Assembly: GCA_905250075.1 (NCBI GenBank)
Contig: CAJNOP010000415.1
Span: 7,846-71,845, forward strand
DNA length: 64,000 nt
Direction: 5' to 3'
From: Rotaria sp. Silwood1
Lineage: Eukaryota; Rotifera; Eurotatoria; Philodinida; Philodinidae
The notes under the pieces were generated by a model, which saw only the letters and a program-made list of their open reading frames with translations, was not told the DNA's origin and made no database searches. The position numbers were made by a program, and so were the translations under genes. Positions 34,232 through 45,626 of the stretch are shown one piece after another; within the stretch, counting starts at the first letter, position 1; the number at the start of each line of letters is the position of its first letter.

Positions 34232-34622
34232 TACACTTCTTTCATTGTCTCTCTGGGTGCAACCGATATTGCATCAAGGAATTCTTATTGATTCCTCATT
34301 AGGATATTCACCTCTGGCTTTTGCATCAAACGGTTCTATCATCGCACAAATGGGCACTGTTTCGATCATGTTTAATTCTCTGCTTGAGCTGGCACCCATT
34401 TGGACACATCTTGTTCTAACGTGATCATCTTCGAACGGTCTTCGTCTATACGTGAACAATCAACTTGTTGCGAATGCACCAGCACCAACATTGATAGGAA
34501 GTGGTGTAACAACAAACTATTTGACAATTGGAGCAGGATCGTTTACGGGAGCCATTGATGAATGGCGCGTGTACTCAAGAGAACTGACGTCGAATGATAT
34601 ATGTGTTCTCTTTGCTAGCTAA
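34232..34622 (+). pseudogene. Broken second LamG domain of the preceding gene
   Basis: After a one-base frame change near 34210-34231, the plus strand continues the LamG pattern: LLSLSLWVQP, GSIIAQMG, PIWTHLVLT, a TGA at 34422-34424, then SSSNGLRLYVNN, FTGAIDEWRVYSRELTSNDIC and TAA at 34620-34622. The TGA stands exactly where relatives have Trp (T-W-S-S-x-N-G-L). A frameshift plus a nonsense codon means the protein is truncated after the first LamG unit, unless base errors are involved. Confidence 0.65.
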
Positions 34623-34910
34623 AGTCGTTCCTCTCTATGGCCATTTTTCGTCGAAAAATCGATACGGCTCCATAAGACTTCCATTACAAACTTTTTCTTC
34701 AAACTCGAACTTATCCAACTTAATCTTAATCTCCATTATAAAAACTCGTGATAAATATGTATAATGCACAAATCATCGCTCTTTTTTTACAACATAACCT
34801 TTTTGGCACTCATTCTTTCACACTTTTTCAATAGAAAACAAAAGAGAAGAACGAACTTTCACTATTAACTCATATCATTCTTCCTTTTCATTTAATCACG
34901 ATCCCCAACT

Positions 34911-34944
34911 GTAGGGTGTTGATGAAGAGGATATCAACACCTAC
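34911..34944. repeat. Small GTAGGGTGT hairpin
   Basis: GTAGGGTGTTGAT (34911-34923) pairs with ATCAACACCTAC (34933-34944) with one bulged base. The left edge shares the run AACTGTAGGGTGT with the hairpin at 58.18 kb, so the two are probably copies of one dispersed element. Confidence 0.5.
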
Positions 34945-35124
34945 ACTCACACACACCCTTTCCATCACAATAGAATGTTTGTGAACTTGCTGGTCTTCGG
35001 TGATATTTGCAGTAAATATTGCATAGTATGATTTTAATCAAATATCTTCGTAGCCAAAGAAAAGAGATTGAAATTGTTGCATTTGTTTTGAAATTTGAAA
35101 AGATGTATTCATAAGAAATGAATT

Positions 35125-35460
35125 TGATGTCGATCAAAGGAAGTGATCGAAGTTTGATAAATTGTTCGATTGGGAAATGAGAAGAGAATAATTTTAATTG
35201 ATCAGGTGCATCACCATCATCTGAAAGTGTAAATATAATAACTTGTTCTGGTCGAATTCGGCGACATAGAATTTCAAAATGAGTTTTGGTAATCGATTTG
35301 AAGTGGAGACAATTGTATTTATATGAGAGTAAAACACTATCAACGTAGTTATGAAGACCGAAAAAATGCGAAAAATCTCATTTGTTGAGAAATAATCGAA
35401 GAGCATGTGCAAGAGTTCGACTGACCAACGATCAAAAAAGACGATCCTACATGCTATGAT
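35125..35460 (-). pseudogene. Inverted, frameshifted F-box gene fragment
   Basis: On the minus strand the start reads FFDRWSVELLHMLFDYFSTNEI, matching the F-box of the 7.4-kb gene (LDQFPIELLHSIFDYLLTNEI). After a frame change near 35340 it continues LLSYKYN, ILCRRIRPEQVIIFTLSDDG and FPIEQFIKLRSLPLI, each aligning with the same gene. Homology fades near 35125. At least one frameshift and loss of the C-terminal two thirds make it non-functional. Confidence 0.65.
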
Positions 35461-36276
35461 AAAGTTAATTTCGAAGACAATAAAACAATATCTATCGTAT
35501 CGATAAACAAATGGTTTGAAAACAAGCACGATAATTTTATGCAAGTTGATAGCAATTCAATGACCACCTGTCCAGTTTCTCTAATTTAAACTTATTTAGA
35601 TGCATATATTCTCTTCTTTAAATGTCAACCAATTTATTGACACAAGAAAAATCAGCACAATCGGCGAAAACAAATTAATGATTGGAGATTTTGCTACTGG
35701 CTATAGGCTATAACACGTATCGAATTGAATTCCTGTGACATGTCAAATTCATTATTTCAACGCGAAAAAAGTGCATTTTTCTCTTTTCGACTGCATCATT
35801 ATCTATGACAAGCTTTAGCAACAAACATTTTAATGAGACGTACTCTGGTTGAAAACACAGTTGACAACGAAGCGTTTTTCTTGAAAAGAAAATTCTTTAA
35901 AAAGATGCCACATGTATTATTACTTGTGTTTCTTGACGCCATTGTTAACAATTTTCTGTTCTCACCTGAGTTATTAGAGTAGCATTAATATTAAAATTAC
36001 CCGTAATGCGTTGGTATTATTTTCATTGGAATTAATTAATATCAAGTTGTTAGTACCAAATTTGCATGTTTTTTTAAAATTCTAGTACAAATATTATCTG
36101 TGACTATACCTCGGAAAGTTCATATTCGAAATTTTCTGTCGACAGAACAAAGCCTTTTTTACCGAAAGTGACATTTCTGAAAGAGAATAACACCCACAGT
36201 CACACATATTTTGTAAACTCAAGAAATGTTCTCCTCTAATCCTGTGTAAATGTAATTTCTGTAGAAAATTTTATCA
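35461..36276. other. Intergenic, shares sequence with 47.2 kb
   Basis: No gene. The segment near 36100-36190 (GTGACTATACCTCGGAAAG and onward) resembles 47200-47290 (GTGACTATACCTTTGAGAG), so upstream flank of the GPCR cluster is duplicated downstream of it. Confidence 0.4.
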
Positions 36277-36349
36277 AATAAGATAAGAGAGATTTTTGTA
36301 TATTTCTCATCTGGTTGTAATAGGCTTGTCAATAAAGACTTGTTTTGCA
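36277..36349 (+). promoter_or_regulatory. Conserved upstream element, GPCR copy 1
   Basis: AATAAGATAAGAGA at 36277-36290 (GATA-type core) and CTTGTCAATAAAGACTTG with TTTTGCA at 36325-36349. The second block starts exactly 121 bp before the ATG in all three GPCR copies. Confidence 0.5.
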
Positions 36350-36445
36350 TGATAAAGTATAGAGTGATAAATTTTGAACATGTTTTCACTGACATTTACG
36401 ACCCGTTGTTGATCATAAAATCAAATAAAAAGTTCAATTTCATTT

Positions 36446-37444
36446 ATGAAGATGTCTAACAACACAAGTCACACTATTCATCGTCTCAATGAAATCACTA
36501 CTAATATCTATCGATTTACTTTTCCTCCTTTGATCATTTTTGGTCTTATTGGTCATATACTTGATATAATTATATTTACTCGACCGAATCTCATTTCAAA
36601 TTCATGTTGTAATTATTTTCTTACATCATCATGTGTTTCTATTATACAAATTGTATTTGGTCAATTATTTCGTTTCTTAAAAGGTGGTTATCATATACCA
36701 ATACCAGTTCTTTGGTGGTGTCGAGCACGTGTATTTTCCTTATATTCGACTCACTTGGCATCAACAACTCTAATGACACTTGCCTCTGCGGATCGCTATG
36801 CATCATCGTTTTATCAAGTAAAATATCGTCGATGGGCGAATGTTAAAATTGCACGACGTTTGATTCCAATTGTTTTAATCATTTCAGGTCTTTGTCGGTC
36901 GCATATGTTAGCTTTTTTTGTTCTTGATAAAGATGAAGAAGACGAGTGTTGGGCTCCAAGAGCAACTCATTATCGATTAAGTTTTGATAGTGTTTTTCTT
37001 ATTGTTCATGGAATAATCTTTCCTGTACTAATGGGTATATTCGGTTCTCTTACAGTATACAATATGCGTCAACGACAAAGATCTGAACAACAAACTGGAG
37101 TGTCAAATTTGAGACTACATCGTATTCGAGATTTTCAACGCATGACACTTGTTCAAACAGCTTGGGCCATTGCGTTAACTCTCCCATTTGGTATTCATAA
37201 ATTACATCGAACAATAACACATTTTGATTTGAAAACTCCAGAAAAATTAGCATGGGAACGATTGAGTATGTCTATAGTACGATTACTATGGTTTTTTCAT
37301 GATAGTGCTGCATTTTATATATATTCACTTTCATCTGTTAAATTTCGTCATGAATTACTGAAATTTCTGGATGAACATCTACCTCGAAGAATATACGGAA
37401 CTCAAAGGACAAAAAAAGTTTTTGAAATATTATCTATTGAATAG
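36446..37444 (+). CDS. Rhodopsin-like GPCR, tandem copy 1
   Basis: Intronless, 332 residues, seven hydrophobic segments. N-glycosylation sites NNTS near the N-terminus, TM1 PPLIIFGLIGHILDIIIF (His replaces the usual TM1 Asn), extracellular Cys pair (WWCR before TM3, DECWAP in loop 2), ADRY at the end of TM3, and FYIYSLSS-KFR in place of NPxxY at the end of TM7. This is a class A receptor of the FMRFamide/peptide-receptor-like type expanded in bdelloids; the ligand is unknown. The N-terminal 75 residues are identical to copy 3. Expressed presumably at the plasma membrane of sensory or neural cells (inference). Confidence 0.8.
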   Translation: MKMSNNTSHTIHRLNEITTNIYRFTFPPLIIFGLIGHILDIIIFTRPNLISNSCCNYFLTSSCVSIIQIVFGQLFRFLKGGYHIPIPVLWWCRARVFSLYSTHLASTTLMTLASADRYASSFYQVKYRRWANVKIARRLIPIVLIISGLCRSHMLAFFVLDKDEEDECWAPRATHYRLSFDSVFLIVHGIIFPVLMGIFGSLTVYNMRQRQRSEQQTGVSNLRLHRIRDFQRMTLVQTAWAIALTLPFGIHKLHRTITHFDLKTPEKLAWERLSMSIVRLLWFFHDSAAFYIYSLSSVKFRHELLKFLDEHLPRRIYGTQRTKKVFEILSIE

Positions 37445-37526
37445 AATAACAATAACAAGTTGAAAAAAACATTAGAACTTGAAATTACAAAAGTCTAAGG
37501 TTTGAATATTTAAGTATAGCAGCCTC

Positions 37527-37527
<1 letters not shown>

Positions 37528-37559
<32 letters not shown>
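37528..37559 (+). repeat. (TG)16 microsatellite
   Basis: Sixteen uninterrupted TG dinucleotides about 85 bp after the stop codon of GPCR copy 1; the homologous positions after copies 2 and 3 lack it. Confidence 0.95.
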
Positions 37560-37563
<4 letters not shown>

Positions 37564-39146
37564 TTTCAGTTCAGTGTTGTCATTTTTGTATCTATTTACC
37601 ATATTATAATGATGCTATTGAATGTGAGTATATCAAAAATGAAAGCTTACTTTGACATTTAGTTAATAATGAATAAAGAAAGTAAAGAACCTGAAAATTC
37701 TCTTTTTATGCGATCAATTCTTGAGAGTTTTTTATTCTATATAATTGTGAAACTTAGTGAATAAATAATTACAATATATATTATAAAGAAAATTATCTCG
37801 CCCACCACAAGGTAGTAAAATTATTTATTTTATACTACTAAGGCGACATAACGTTAGAATGGCATTCAAAATTCAATGTAGATAATAATATAGAAAGTTA
37901 AATTAAACTTCAGCAAAGTATTTATGAAATTGAGATTGTTTTGCTCTAATTGCGGTAAACATGTTGTACCCGATGGTCTTTTTTGTAGTATTAGATATAA
38001 CACAAACTTGAGTTGATCGTCCATTGACATGAAACAGAATTGATTATGTTTGGTGGAATTGCCACTAATTCTGCTACTTAGATTAAGGATTGTTGTACTA
38101 CTTTCATAACCAACTCATAGAAATTAACCATAATAATTAAATCTATCGAGTAGATATATATGTATACATAAGCCATTCAATCAAAAGTTATAAAAAAGTG
38201 ATATAATAAATCTACTGGTATGATGCTAAACAAACAGTTGATATCCACAGCATCCGGTGTCCACTTACAAGCGCTTACTATCCACTGTACAATACTGTGA
38301 ATATCATTGCAAGCAATCAACAGAATGCTTCAGTTAATATCATAATAGCTACTAGGTAGACCATTGAACTTTACATTGCGAAGTATAGGTACATGATGAT
38401 ACACAACCACAGAGTTGTCATCAAATTCTTGAACGCGTATTTCATTTCATGATAATTGGATATGTGAACTGTATCAAGTGAAACTATGCTCGAATCTTGA
38501 GTTTTATCTAACGATCAATCCAATTCATTATTTAATGCATAAGAAACGTCTGTAGTCAACAAGTACATGGGCTAAAATGGTTAAAAAATTAACATGATAT
38601 ATTTTGAAATAATATTTACAAACGAAAGTACTTATTGTTCATGTACTTTGAAAATCACAAGCTAATATTTTGATAGATACGCTACAGAGGCCAACAACGA
38701 ATCGATCCGAACTTGAACTAATTTTCAAAAAATTAGTCGAGTGGGGAGTCAAGATCGAATAAAAAAAATAATTTATTGCATTATAATCAGTTTTGTAAAA
38801 GTGCAATGCCATCGAAGAAGATAAAACAAGCTTTGATTGATCGTTAGACTTCTTAATTTAATTTTCATATAATACAGCCTTTTGTCTTTACTTGATGAAT
38901 GTTACACTAATTCGGTTTATGAGAATGCATCACTTTGTATACTATATGATTCTCTTATTTTCTTCTCTATTGAATTCTTCATTTTTTCGGTCGTCCAATG
39001 AATAATCGTGTGTAACTATGTGACATTATGTATTATGACTCAAAAAAAACAAAAATCGGATGAACCAAATATATTGAATTATAAACATCAGGTAAATATT
39101 TTTCTCATATCCTATGTGAATAAAATTTTAGTGTAAAATGTTATAA
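37560..39146. other. GPCR intergenic spacer, duplicated flank
   Basis: No gene. 37720-37960 and 38380-38510 align imperfectly with 42580-42800 and 43375-43500 behind copy 3, so copies 1 and 3 were duplicated together with about 1 kb of downstream flank that has since diverged more than the coding regions. Confidence 0.5.
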
Positions 39147-39229
39147 AATAAGATAAGAGATAAGAGTAACTTTATTGATAAAACCGCAGTGTGATTGAAA
39201 TACACTTGTCAATATTGACTTGTTTTGCA
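39147..39229 (+). promoter_or_regulatory. Conserved upstream element, GPCR copy 2
   Basis: AATAAGATAAGAGA at 39147-39160 and CTTGTCAATATTGACTTG with TTTTGCA at 39205-39229, the latter again 121 bp upstream of the ATG. Confidence 0.5.
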
Positions 39230-39325
39230 CGACATGTCATGAAGTGTTAATTTTTGAACATATTTTCATCGACATTTGCAATAGATTACTGATCAGAGAA
39301 CAAAATAAAAAGTTAAATATCATTC

Positions 39326-40339
39326 ATGAAAATGTCTAACAACTCAAGCCACACTGTTTTACGTCTTAATGAGATCACTACTAATATCTATCGATTTACT
39401 TTTCCTCCTTTGATCATTTTTGGTCTTATTGGTCATATACTTGATATAATTATATTTACTCGACCAAAACTTATTTCAAATTCATGTTGTAATTATTGTC
39501 TTGCATCATCATGTGTTTCTATTATACAAATTGTACTTGGTCAATTAGTTCGTATGTTAAAGGGTGGTTATCATATACCAATACCAGTTCTTTGGTGGTG
39601 TCGAATACGCATATTTTTCTTATATTCAGCTTATTTGACATCAACAACTTTCATTACACTTGCATCTGCCGATCGTTATGTTTCATCATGTTCTCAAGTG
39701 AAATATCGTCGATGGGCTAATGTTAAAGTTGCACGACGTTTGATTCCAATTGTTTTAATTATTTCATGTCTTTGTCAGTCGCATATCTTAGCCTTATTCG
39801 TTGTTCATGAAGATGGAGAAAAAGAATGTTGGGCTCCAAGATACTCTGATTATCGATTAGGTTATGACATTGCTTTTCTTATTGCTCATGGAGTAATCTT
39901 TCCTATACTATTGGGTGTATTTGGTTTTCTAACATTATACAATATACGTCGACGAAGATCTGATCAACAAAAGGGCGTAACAAACTTGAGACTACATCGT
40001 ATTCGAGATTTTCAACGAATGACACTTGTACAAACAGCTTGTACCATTATATTTACTCTTCCATATGCTATTCATAAATTACATCGAACAATAACACATT
40101 CTCCTTGGAAAACTCCTGAAAGATCGGCATGGGAACGATTGATTATGTCTATAGTTCGATTGCTATGGTTTTTTCAGGATAGTGGTGGATTTTACATATA
40201 TTCACTTTCATCTGTTAAATTTCGTCATGAGTTACTGAAATGTCTATATGCACATCTACCTCGAAGAATACAAGAAACTCAAAGGGCTAAAACACCTCTT
40301 CAAATATCTATCGGAAACAATAACGATTACAAGTTGTAA
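39326..40339 (+). CDS. Rhodopsin-like GPCR, tandem copy 2
   Basis: Intronless, 337 residues, same architecture as copy 1 (seven TM segments, ADRY, Cys pair, FYIYSLSS-KFR tail). It differs from copy 1 mainly in TM2-TM3 (VLGQLVRMLKG, YVSSCSQVKYRRW), loop 2 (VVHEDGEKECWAPRYSDY) and the C-terminus. Its central sequence is nearly the same as that of copy 3. Its 5' flank keeps the shared regulatory blocks but is otherwise more diverged from the other two. Confidence 0.8.
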   Translation: MKMSNNSSHTVLRLNEITTNIYRFTFPPLIIFGLIGHILDIIIFTRPKLISNSCCNYCLASSCVSIIQIVLGQLVRMLKGGYHIPIPVLWWCRIRIFFLYSAYLTSTTFITLASADRYVSSCSQVKYRRWANVKVARRLIPIVLIISCLCQSHILALFVVHEDGEKECWAPRYSDYRLGYDIAFLIAHGVIFPILLGVFGFLTLYNIRRRRSDQQKGVTNLRLHRIRDFQRMTLVQTACTIIFTLPYAIHKLHRTITHSPWKTPERSAWERLIMSIVRLLWFFQDSGGFYIYSLSSVKFRHELLKCLYAHLPRRIQETQRAKTPLQISIGNNNDYKL

Positions 40340-41174
40340 TATGCACTAGAAATTTATAGTACAGAAGTCTTAGACTTGAATATTTAAGTATAAATTTTGT
40401 TTCTTTTTGCGTACGATTATTCATTTCGTATTTTCGGTTTTCGATTGTTTTTTCATATTATAATAATACTATTTGATATGAAAATATAAAAAATAAATAA
40501 CTTACTTGAGAATGAAGGATTTGTGCGAAGAGCAAAGTATCCACAGCCGTAGTATCGTAAATCCTTATTGAACAGAATACCAGTCAATAAGGAATTAAAA
40601 TCTGCACCAATCACAACTAGCGTAAGAGACAACAGCCATCAATGATCGGATATTACACGAGAATACTTCAACTTGTCACTCATTTTACTAATCTATTTTG
40701 CCTGACTTAGCATTTGATGTATTGTATTTCTAAGAAGAAATCAAGTGCTTTTGTTTGTTAGATTCATCAATGGTAGCGGCTTGCTTCCCAAACCCCAAAG
40801 GAATTTATTAATTATACGAGTTTATTAGAAAGGCTCTCATAAAGATCACAATGATTGATATTGATTTGCTGTGCAGACTCGAGTGTGTTTACTAGAACTT
40901 GTTATTGTACGCCTATTGAGAAATGATAGCACAAATATATTAAATAATACACATCATTATGCATTATGTATATCGAATTGAAAACTCTAAAATCGAGAGT
41001 GTAGCTGTATGAGAATCTGCTATTCAGCATTCCATATATAGACGAACGAATTTAAGTATTTGTTTATAATGTAAGTAAATTTAATACCTTTGAGTATGTA
41101 TATGTATTTTGTAAAGTCAACGAATGTTTTTTCTCACATTGCATGTAAATAGAGTTTAGCTTACAATCTTATAC
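40340..41174. other. GPCR intergenic spacer
   Basis: No gene or repeat recognised; AT-rich and unique apart from the shared upstream blocks that follow. Confidence 0.45.
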
Positions 41175-41257
41175 AATAAGATAAGAGAAAACAGTTATTT
41201 TATTGATAAAATTCCAATGTGATTATATTTGACTTGTCAATAAAGACTTGTTTTGCA
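41175..41257 (+). promoter_or_regulatory. Conserved upstream element, GPCR copy 3
   Basis: AATAAGATAAGAGA at 41175-41188 and CTTGTCAATAAAGACTTG with TTTTGCA at 41233-41257, 121 bp before the ATG. From here to the start codon the sequence is almost identical to that of copy 1. Confidence 0.5.
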
Positions 41258-41353
41258 TCATAAAGTATAGAGTGATAAATTTTGAACATGTTTTCACTGA
41301 CATTTACGACCCGTTGTTGATCATAAAATCAAATAAAAAGTTCAGTTTCATTT

Positions 41354-42376
41354 ATGAAGATGTCTAACAACACAAGTCACACTATTCATCGTCTCAATGA
41401 AATCACTACTAATATCTATCGATTTACTTTTCCTCCTTTGATCATTTTTGGTCTTATTGGTCATATACTTGATATAATTATATTTACTCGACCGAATCTC
41501 ATTTCAAATTCATGTTGTAATTATTTTCTTACATCATCATGTGTTTCTATTATACAAATTGTATTTGGTCAATTATTTCGTATGTTAAAAGGTGGTTATC
41601 ATATACCAATACCAGTTCTTTGGTGGTGTCGACTACGTAGGTTTTTAGTATATTCAGCTTCCCTGGCGTCAACAGCTTTCATTACACTTGCATCTGCCGA
41701 TCGTTATGTTTCATCATGTTCTCAAGTGAAATATCGTCGATGGGCTAATGTTAAAGTTGCACGACGTTTGATTCCAATTGTTTTAATTATTTCATGTCTT
41801 TGTCAGTCTCATATCTTAGCCTTATTCGTTATTCATGAAGATGAAGAAGACGAGTGTTGGGCTCCAAGAGCAACTCATTATCGATTAATTTTTGATAGTG
41901 TTTTTCTTATTGTTCATGGAATAATCTTTCCTATACTATTGGGTGTATTTGGTTTTCTAACATTATACAATATACGTCGACGAAGATCTGATCAACGAAA
42001 TGGCGTAACAAACTTGAGACTACATCGTATTCGAGATTTTCAACGTATGACACTTGTACAAACAGTTTGCGTCATGGCATTGACTATACCGCTTGCTATT
42101 CATAAATTACATCGAACAATGACTCCTTCTGAGTTGAAAACTCCAGAAAAATTAGCATGGGAACGATTGAGTATGTCTATAGTACGTTTTCTGTGGTTTT
42201 TAAACGATAGTGGTGGATTTTACATATATTCACTTTCATCTATGAAATTTCGCCGTGAATTATTGAATTTTTTTGATGAATATCTACTACAAAGAGTACA
42301 CCGAGCTTCTACGATGGCAACATCCTTGGAATCATCTAATGCAACAAGAACAATAACAAACCGTAAAAACGGTTGA
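41354..42376 (+). CDS. Rhodopsin-like GPCR, tandem copy 3 (mosaic)
   Basis: Intronless, 340 residues, class A receptor like its neighbours. It alternates between parents: N-terminus to IQIVFGQLFR as copy 1; MLKGG and TM3-TM4 (YVSSCSQVKYRRW, IISCLCQSHILALFV) as copy 2; loop 2 (EDEEDECWAPRATHYRL, FDSVFLIVHGIIFP) as copy 1; TM5 and loop 3 (ILLGVFGFLTLYNIRRRRSD) as copy 2; PEKLAWERLSMSIVR as copy 1; then a unique C-terminus. The pattern indicates repeated gene conversion or unequal exchange within the cluster. Copy 3 keeps the ADRY motif and all membrane spans, so it looks functional. Confidence 0.8.
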   Translation: MKMSNNTSHTIHRLNEITTNIYRFTFPPLIIFGLIGHILDIIIFTRPNLISNSCCNYFLTSSCVSIIQIVFGQLFRMLKGGYHIPIPVLWWCRLRRFLVYSASLASTAFITLASADRYVSSCSQVKYRRWANVKVARRLIPIVLIISCLCQSHILALFVIHEDEEDECWAPRATHYRLIFDSVFLIVHGIIFPILLGVFGFLTLYNIRRRRSDQRNGVTNLRLHRIRDFQRMTLVQTVCVMALTIPLAIHKLHRTMTPSELKTPEKLAWERLSMSIVRFLWFLNDSGGFYIYSLSSMKFRRELLNFFDEYLLQRVHRASTMATSLESSNATRTITNRKNG

Positions 42377-45300
42377 AAATTGAAAGTGCATGAGCTTTGA
42401 ATATTTAAATACAATGTTTGTTTTGTGCTAATTTCAATTCAGCATTATTGTTTTTCATATGATACTGATATTATTTGGTGTTAATACATCAAAAATTAAA
42501 TTTTATTTTTCTATTTAGTAAGCAATGATCAAAGACAATAACAACATGGACATAGTCTTCTGTCATAATGAATGTTTGAGAATTTTCTATTCTATATAAG
42601 TGTGAAATTTAGTAAATGAGTAAAAATGATTTATATTACAGATCAACTCATTTCATCAGTAAGAAGATGGTAAAATTATTTATTCTTTACTAATAAGACG
42701 CACAATGTTAGAAGGACATTCAGGATTTGCTTTAAATAATTATATAGAAAATTAAATTCAACTTCGGCAAAATGTTTATTAAATCGAGTTTGTCTTGTTG
42801 TAATCCTTTAAAACCGAGGGTGTTTTTTTCTACGATCAAAAAAAAAGTAGAGCTCTAAAATGAAGTTTCGTGACACTTAGATATTGTGAGATTATAGTTA
42901 AAAGAAGATAAAGTGTTTTTCTTAGAGAGTTACAGGATGTTCGTTAGAAGGAACATCTGATGTTAAAACATAAATGTATCACATTTCTTTATTTATGTGA
43001 GAAAATGTTTTTCTTACAAATAATTCTATTTATTTATTTTATATAACACTAAGAAGTAATCGTATAAAATATTTCCGACTTTTTAACACTTCTGCACTTT
43101 TCGTTTCATCATAACACTACTCTATGAGCTCGGTCAAGTGTTCCAAAATGAATCTTATGCTTTCACTAAGTGTTCAGAATTAGACTACAATCAGTAGCTC
43201 CGTCAAAGGTGAATCAACATTTTATCGATCATCGAGAATGTTCGAAAAAGACATTTAATCGTTTATATTTAATTTCGGAAAAGCTTTCTTAAGCGATGAT
43301 GTTTTTGTTATCAGATATGTATAATATTCAGTTGGTTGTTCACTCATGTTGAAAAGAGGTGTTTAAATCAACAGTACAGCAACATGATGATATGCAATGA
43401 GAGTCTGCAGTGAAGTATTGAATATATATTTTATTGCATAATGATTGGATATGTAAGCTGTATAAATTGAAACTGATCTTGAATCTCCAGTTCTCACACT
43501 TATATTTCTGATTATTCCTTTTTTTTTTTACTTTTTGTTGATGAAATACAGAAAAAATGGATTAAATCAAATATTAAAAATTTTTTCAATTGTTAAGTTT
43601 TTAAAAATAAAATAACATTTTATCTATTTAAATGATTCTATTTTGTTGTTAACTCATAAAGACGAACATAAATGTAATTAAGACCAAAATCATTATATTT
43701 TATTTACCAAAAAAAAAAATTACAGTGAAGAATTTTATTTAATATTAATGCAAAAAAATATCGAATTAAAATAACTTTATCAAAAAATAGAAAACTTTAT
43801 TGTTCTTTCGGCGAATTGTTATGAGGATTATTTATCAGAAAACAGAAAGATCTGCAAAAAGACATTGCAAGAATGATGTTTTTGATGAAGTATAATTTCA
43901 AGGTTAATCAAATAATATTTCATCAAATTTTCATTAAAAAAAAAAGGACAGTTTTTCAACGAAAATGTTTTTTGCAAGCAAGAAAGAAAAAATGAAATAT
44001 TTGTTTTTTTATTAATTAGCGAACAAAGAACGAGTAATGTATATAACTTCTTTGATTGTGCTTTTGAAAAAATGTGAATTGTATTCTATAACCATTGGAT
44101 TATAATGAAGAAGATATAATATTTCTCTTTTCGCAAAGAATAGTATGAAAGTTATTTTATATATTTTCATTCATTATTTCGTTTCGTTTCTTTAAAGAAA
44201 AATGATCAATGTAATCAAAACTTAGTAGAAAAAATAAATTTTGTCCGAATAAAAAAAAAGAATTTTCGTTCTTCATGATTAACTTTAAAATGATATGAAG
44301 TGGGTAGTTCCATAGAATCTTTGATTTTAATGCAATTTTCAGGATCTGTAAAGCTTTTATTTTGACAGAGATATACTAAAAATACTTTACACAATAAAAA
44401 TAAAAAAACTGGCAAAGAACGTTTTTTTTTTACTTAGTTTTTCTCTAATTATTTTAGGTAGGTTTGTGCATTTAAAAAAGTCAAAAATAAAGTCGAAGAC
44501 TATAGTTAAATTCCTTGTGGCAATGTGTATTCGACCACACTAAATTTATTTTGAGTTAGAAACACAAAACTTCCAAATATAGCCTGACAGATCGATTTCC
44601 ATACAAAAAATGTGGTGCTATCTTACATCCTTGATTATTCCACAAAGCCAAATTACTTATTGTAGTGGTACTGTGCACAATCGATAGAGCATCACGTGCT
44701 TTACAACCCAAATGACATGCAATTCCCATTAGGTTTGATGGACTTGAAAGTCGTGTTTAATGCACGAAGCTATGTTGAAGAAGTTATTTAAGAAGAGTAT
44801 TCTGTTTATATCCAACTAGATCAAAGTTTTGAGTGTATCTCATGAATAAATGAACGATAGAAGAGTCACTGTTTCGATAATAATTCATGAATGTTATCAA
44901 ATATCGAGTTTGATGTTTTACTATTTGACAACTCTTTCTGAAAGTTACACAACTATATCGACTCCAAACTTAATAAACACAAATTGTTTCAGGCATGTCT
45001 AGATGCACCATTCTAAGAACTGGATGTTATTCTTTTTTGACTAGTCTTTAGTCGAATATGATTAGAGAAGTACAGTCTGAATGAAAACTAACGTCTGGTT
45101 TAGAAATCTATCGGTGAGAAAATGAGTATAGAGTTGTCAAGCGTCAATAACACAGTCGTCGGCAATAATCAACTTTGCCAATTGTATTTACAATCGTTTT
45201 TTTTTTCATTCGGTTCGAACTATTGTCTCCTTTCCTTTGTGGGATTCGTTTGTTTACAAATGATTCAATCTGTCTTGTGAGCTTATTTTTTTACTTTTTC

Positions 45301-45558
45301 TCTTTGTGTAAATAAGTTGGAAGCAATAATGTTGTCCACAGTGGAAAAAAGTCAAAAATACCCACTTGGATTCTATCTATGATGTCTACTACGATTTATT
45401 TTTTCAAACTTTAGAAATATCTTTTGTCAATGTAGACTGATTGATTTCAAAAAAGAACAAAAAGCAAATTCCCACTAAAGTGTCTACTATAAAGCGTAAA
45501 CAAAGCTGTATATATATATATTATTCTGAACCATACCGACTTTCGTACTTCAATAGAC
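42377..45558. other. Intergenic with diverged duplicated segments
   Basis: No gene. 42580-42800 and 43320-43500 are the counterpart of the copy-1 downstream flank. 43880-44260 (around TTTCATCAAATTTTCAT and the following AT-rich run) resembles 47880-48200, a second, diverged segmental duplication. The open frame at 44215-44415 minus is unsupported. Confidence 0.4.
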
Positions 45559-45566
45559 TATAAATA
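45559..45566 (+). promoter_or_regulatory. TATA box of the five-TM gene
   Basis: TATAAATA lies 68 bp before the ATG at 45627, a normal core-promoter distance with a short leader. Confidence 0.45.
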
Positions 45567-45626
45567 GTCACGTACATTCATTCTTGCATTCAAATAATAT
45601 TTAGTTCACAGCACTCTTCAACATTT

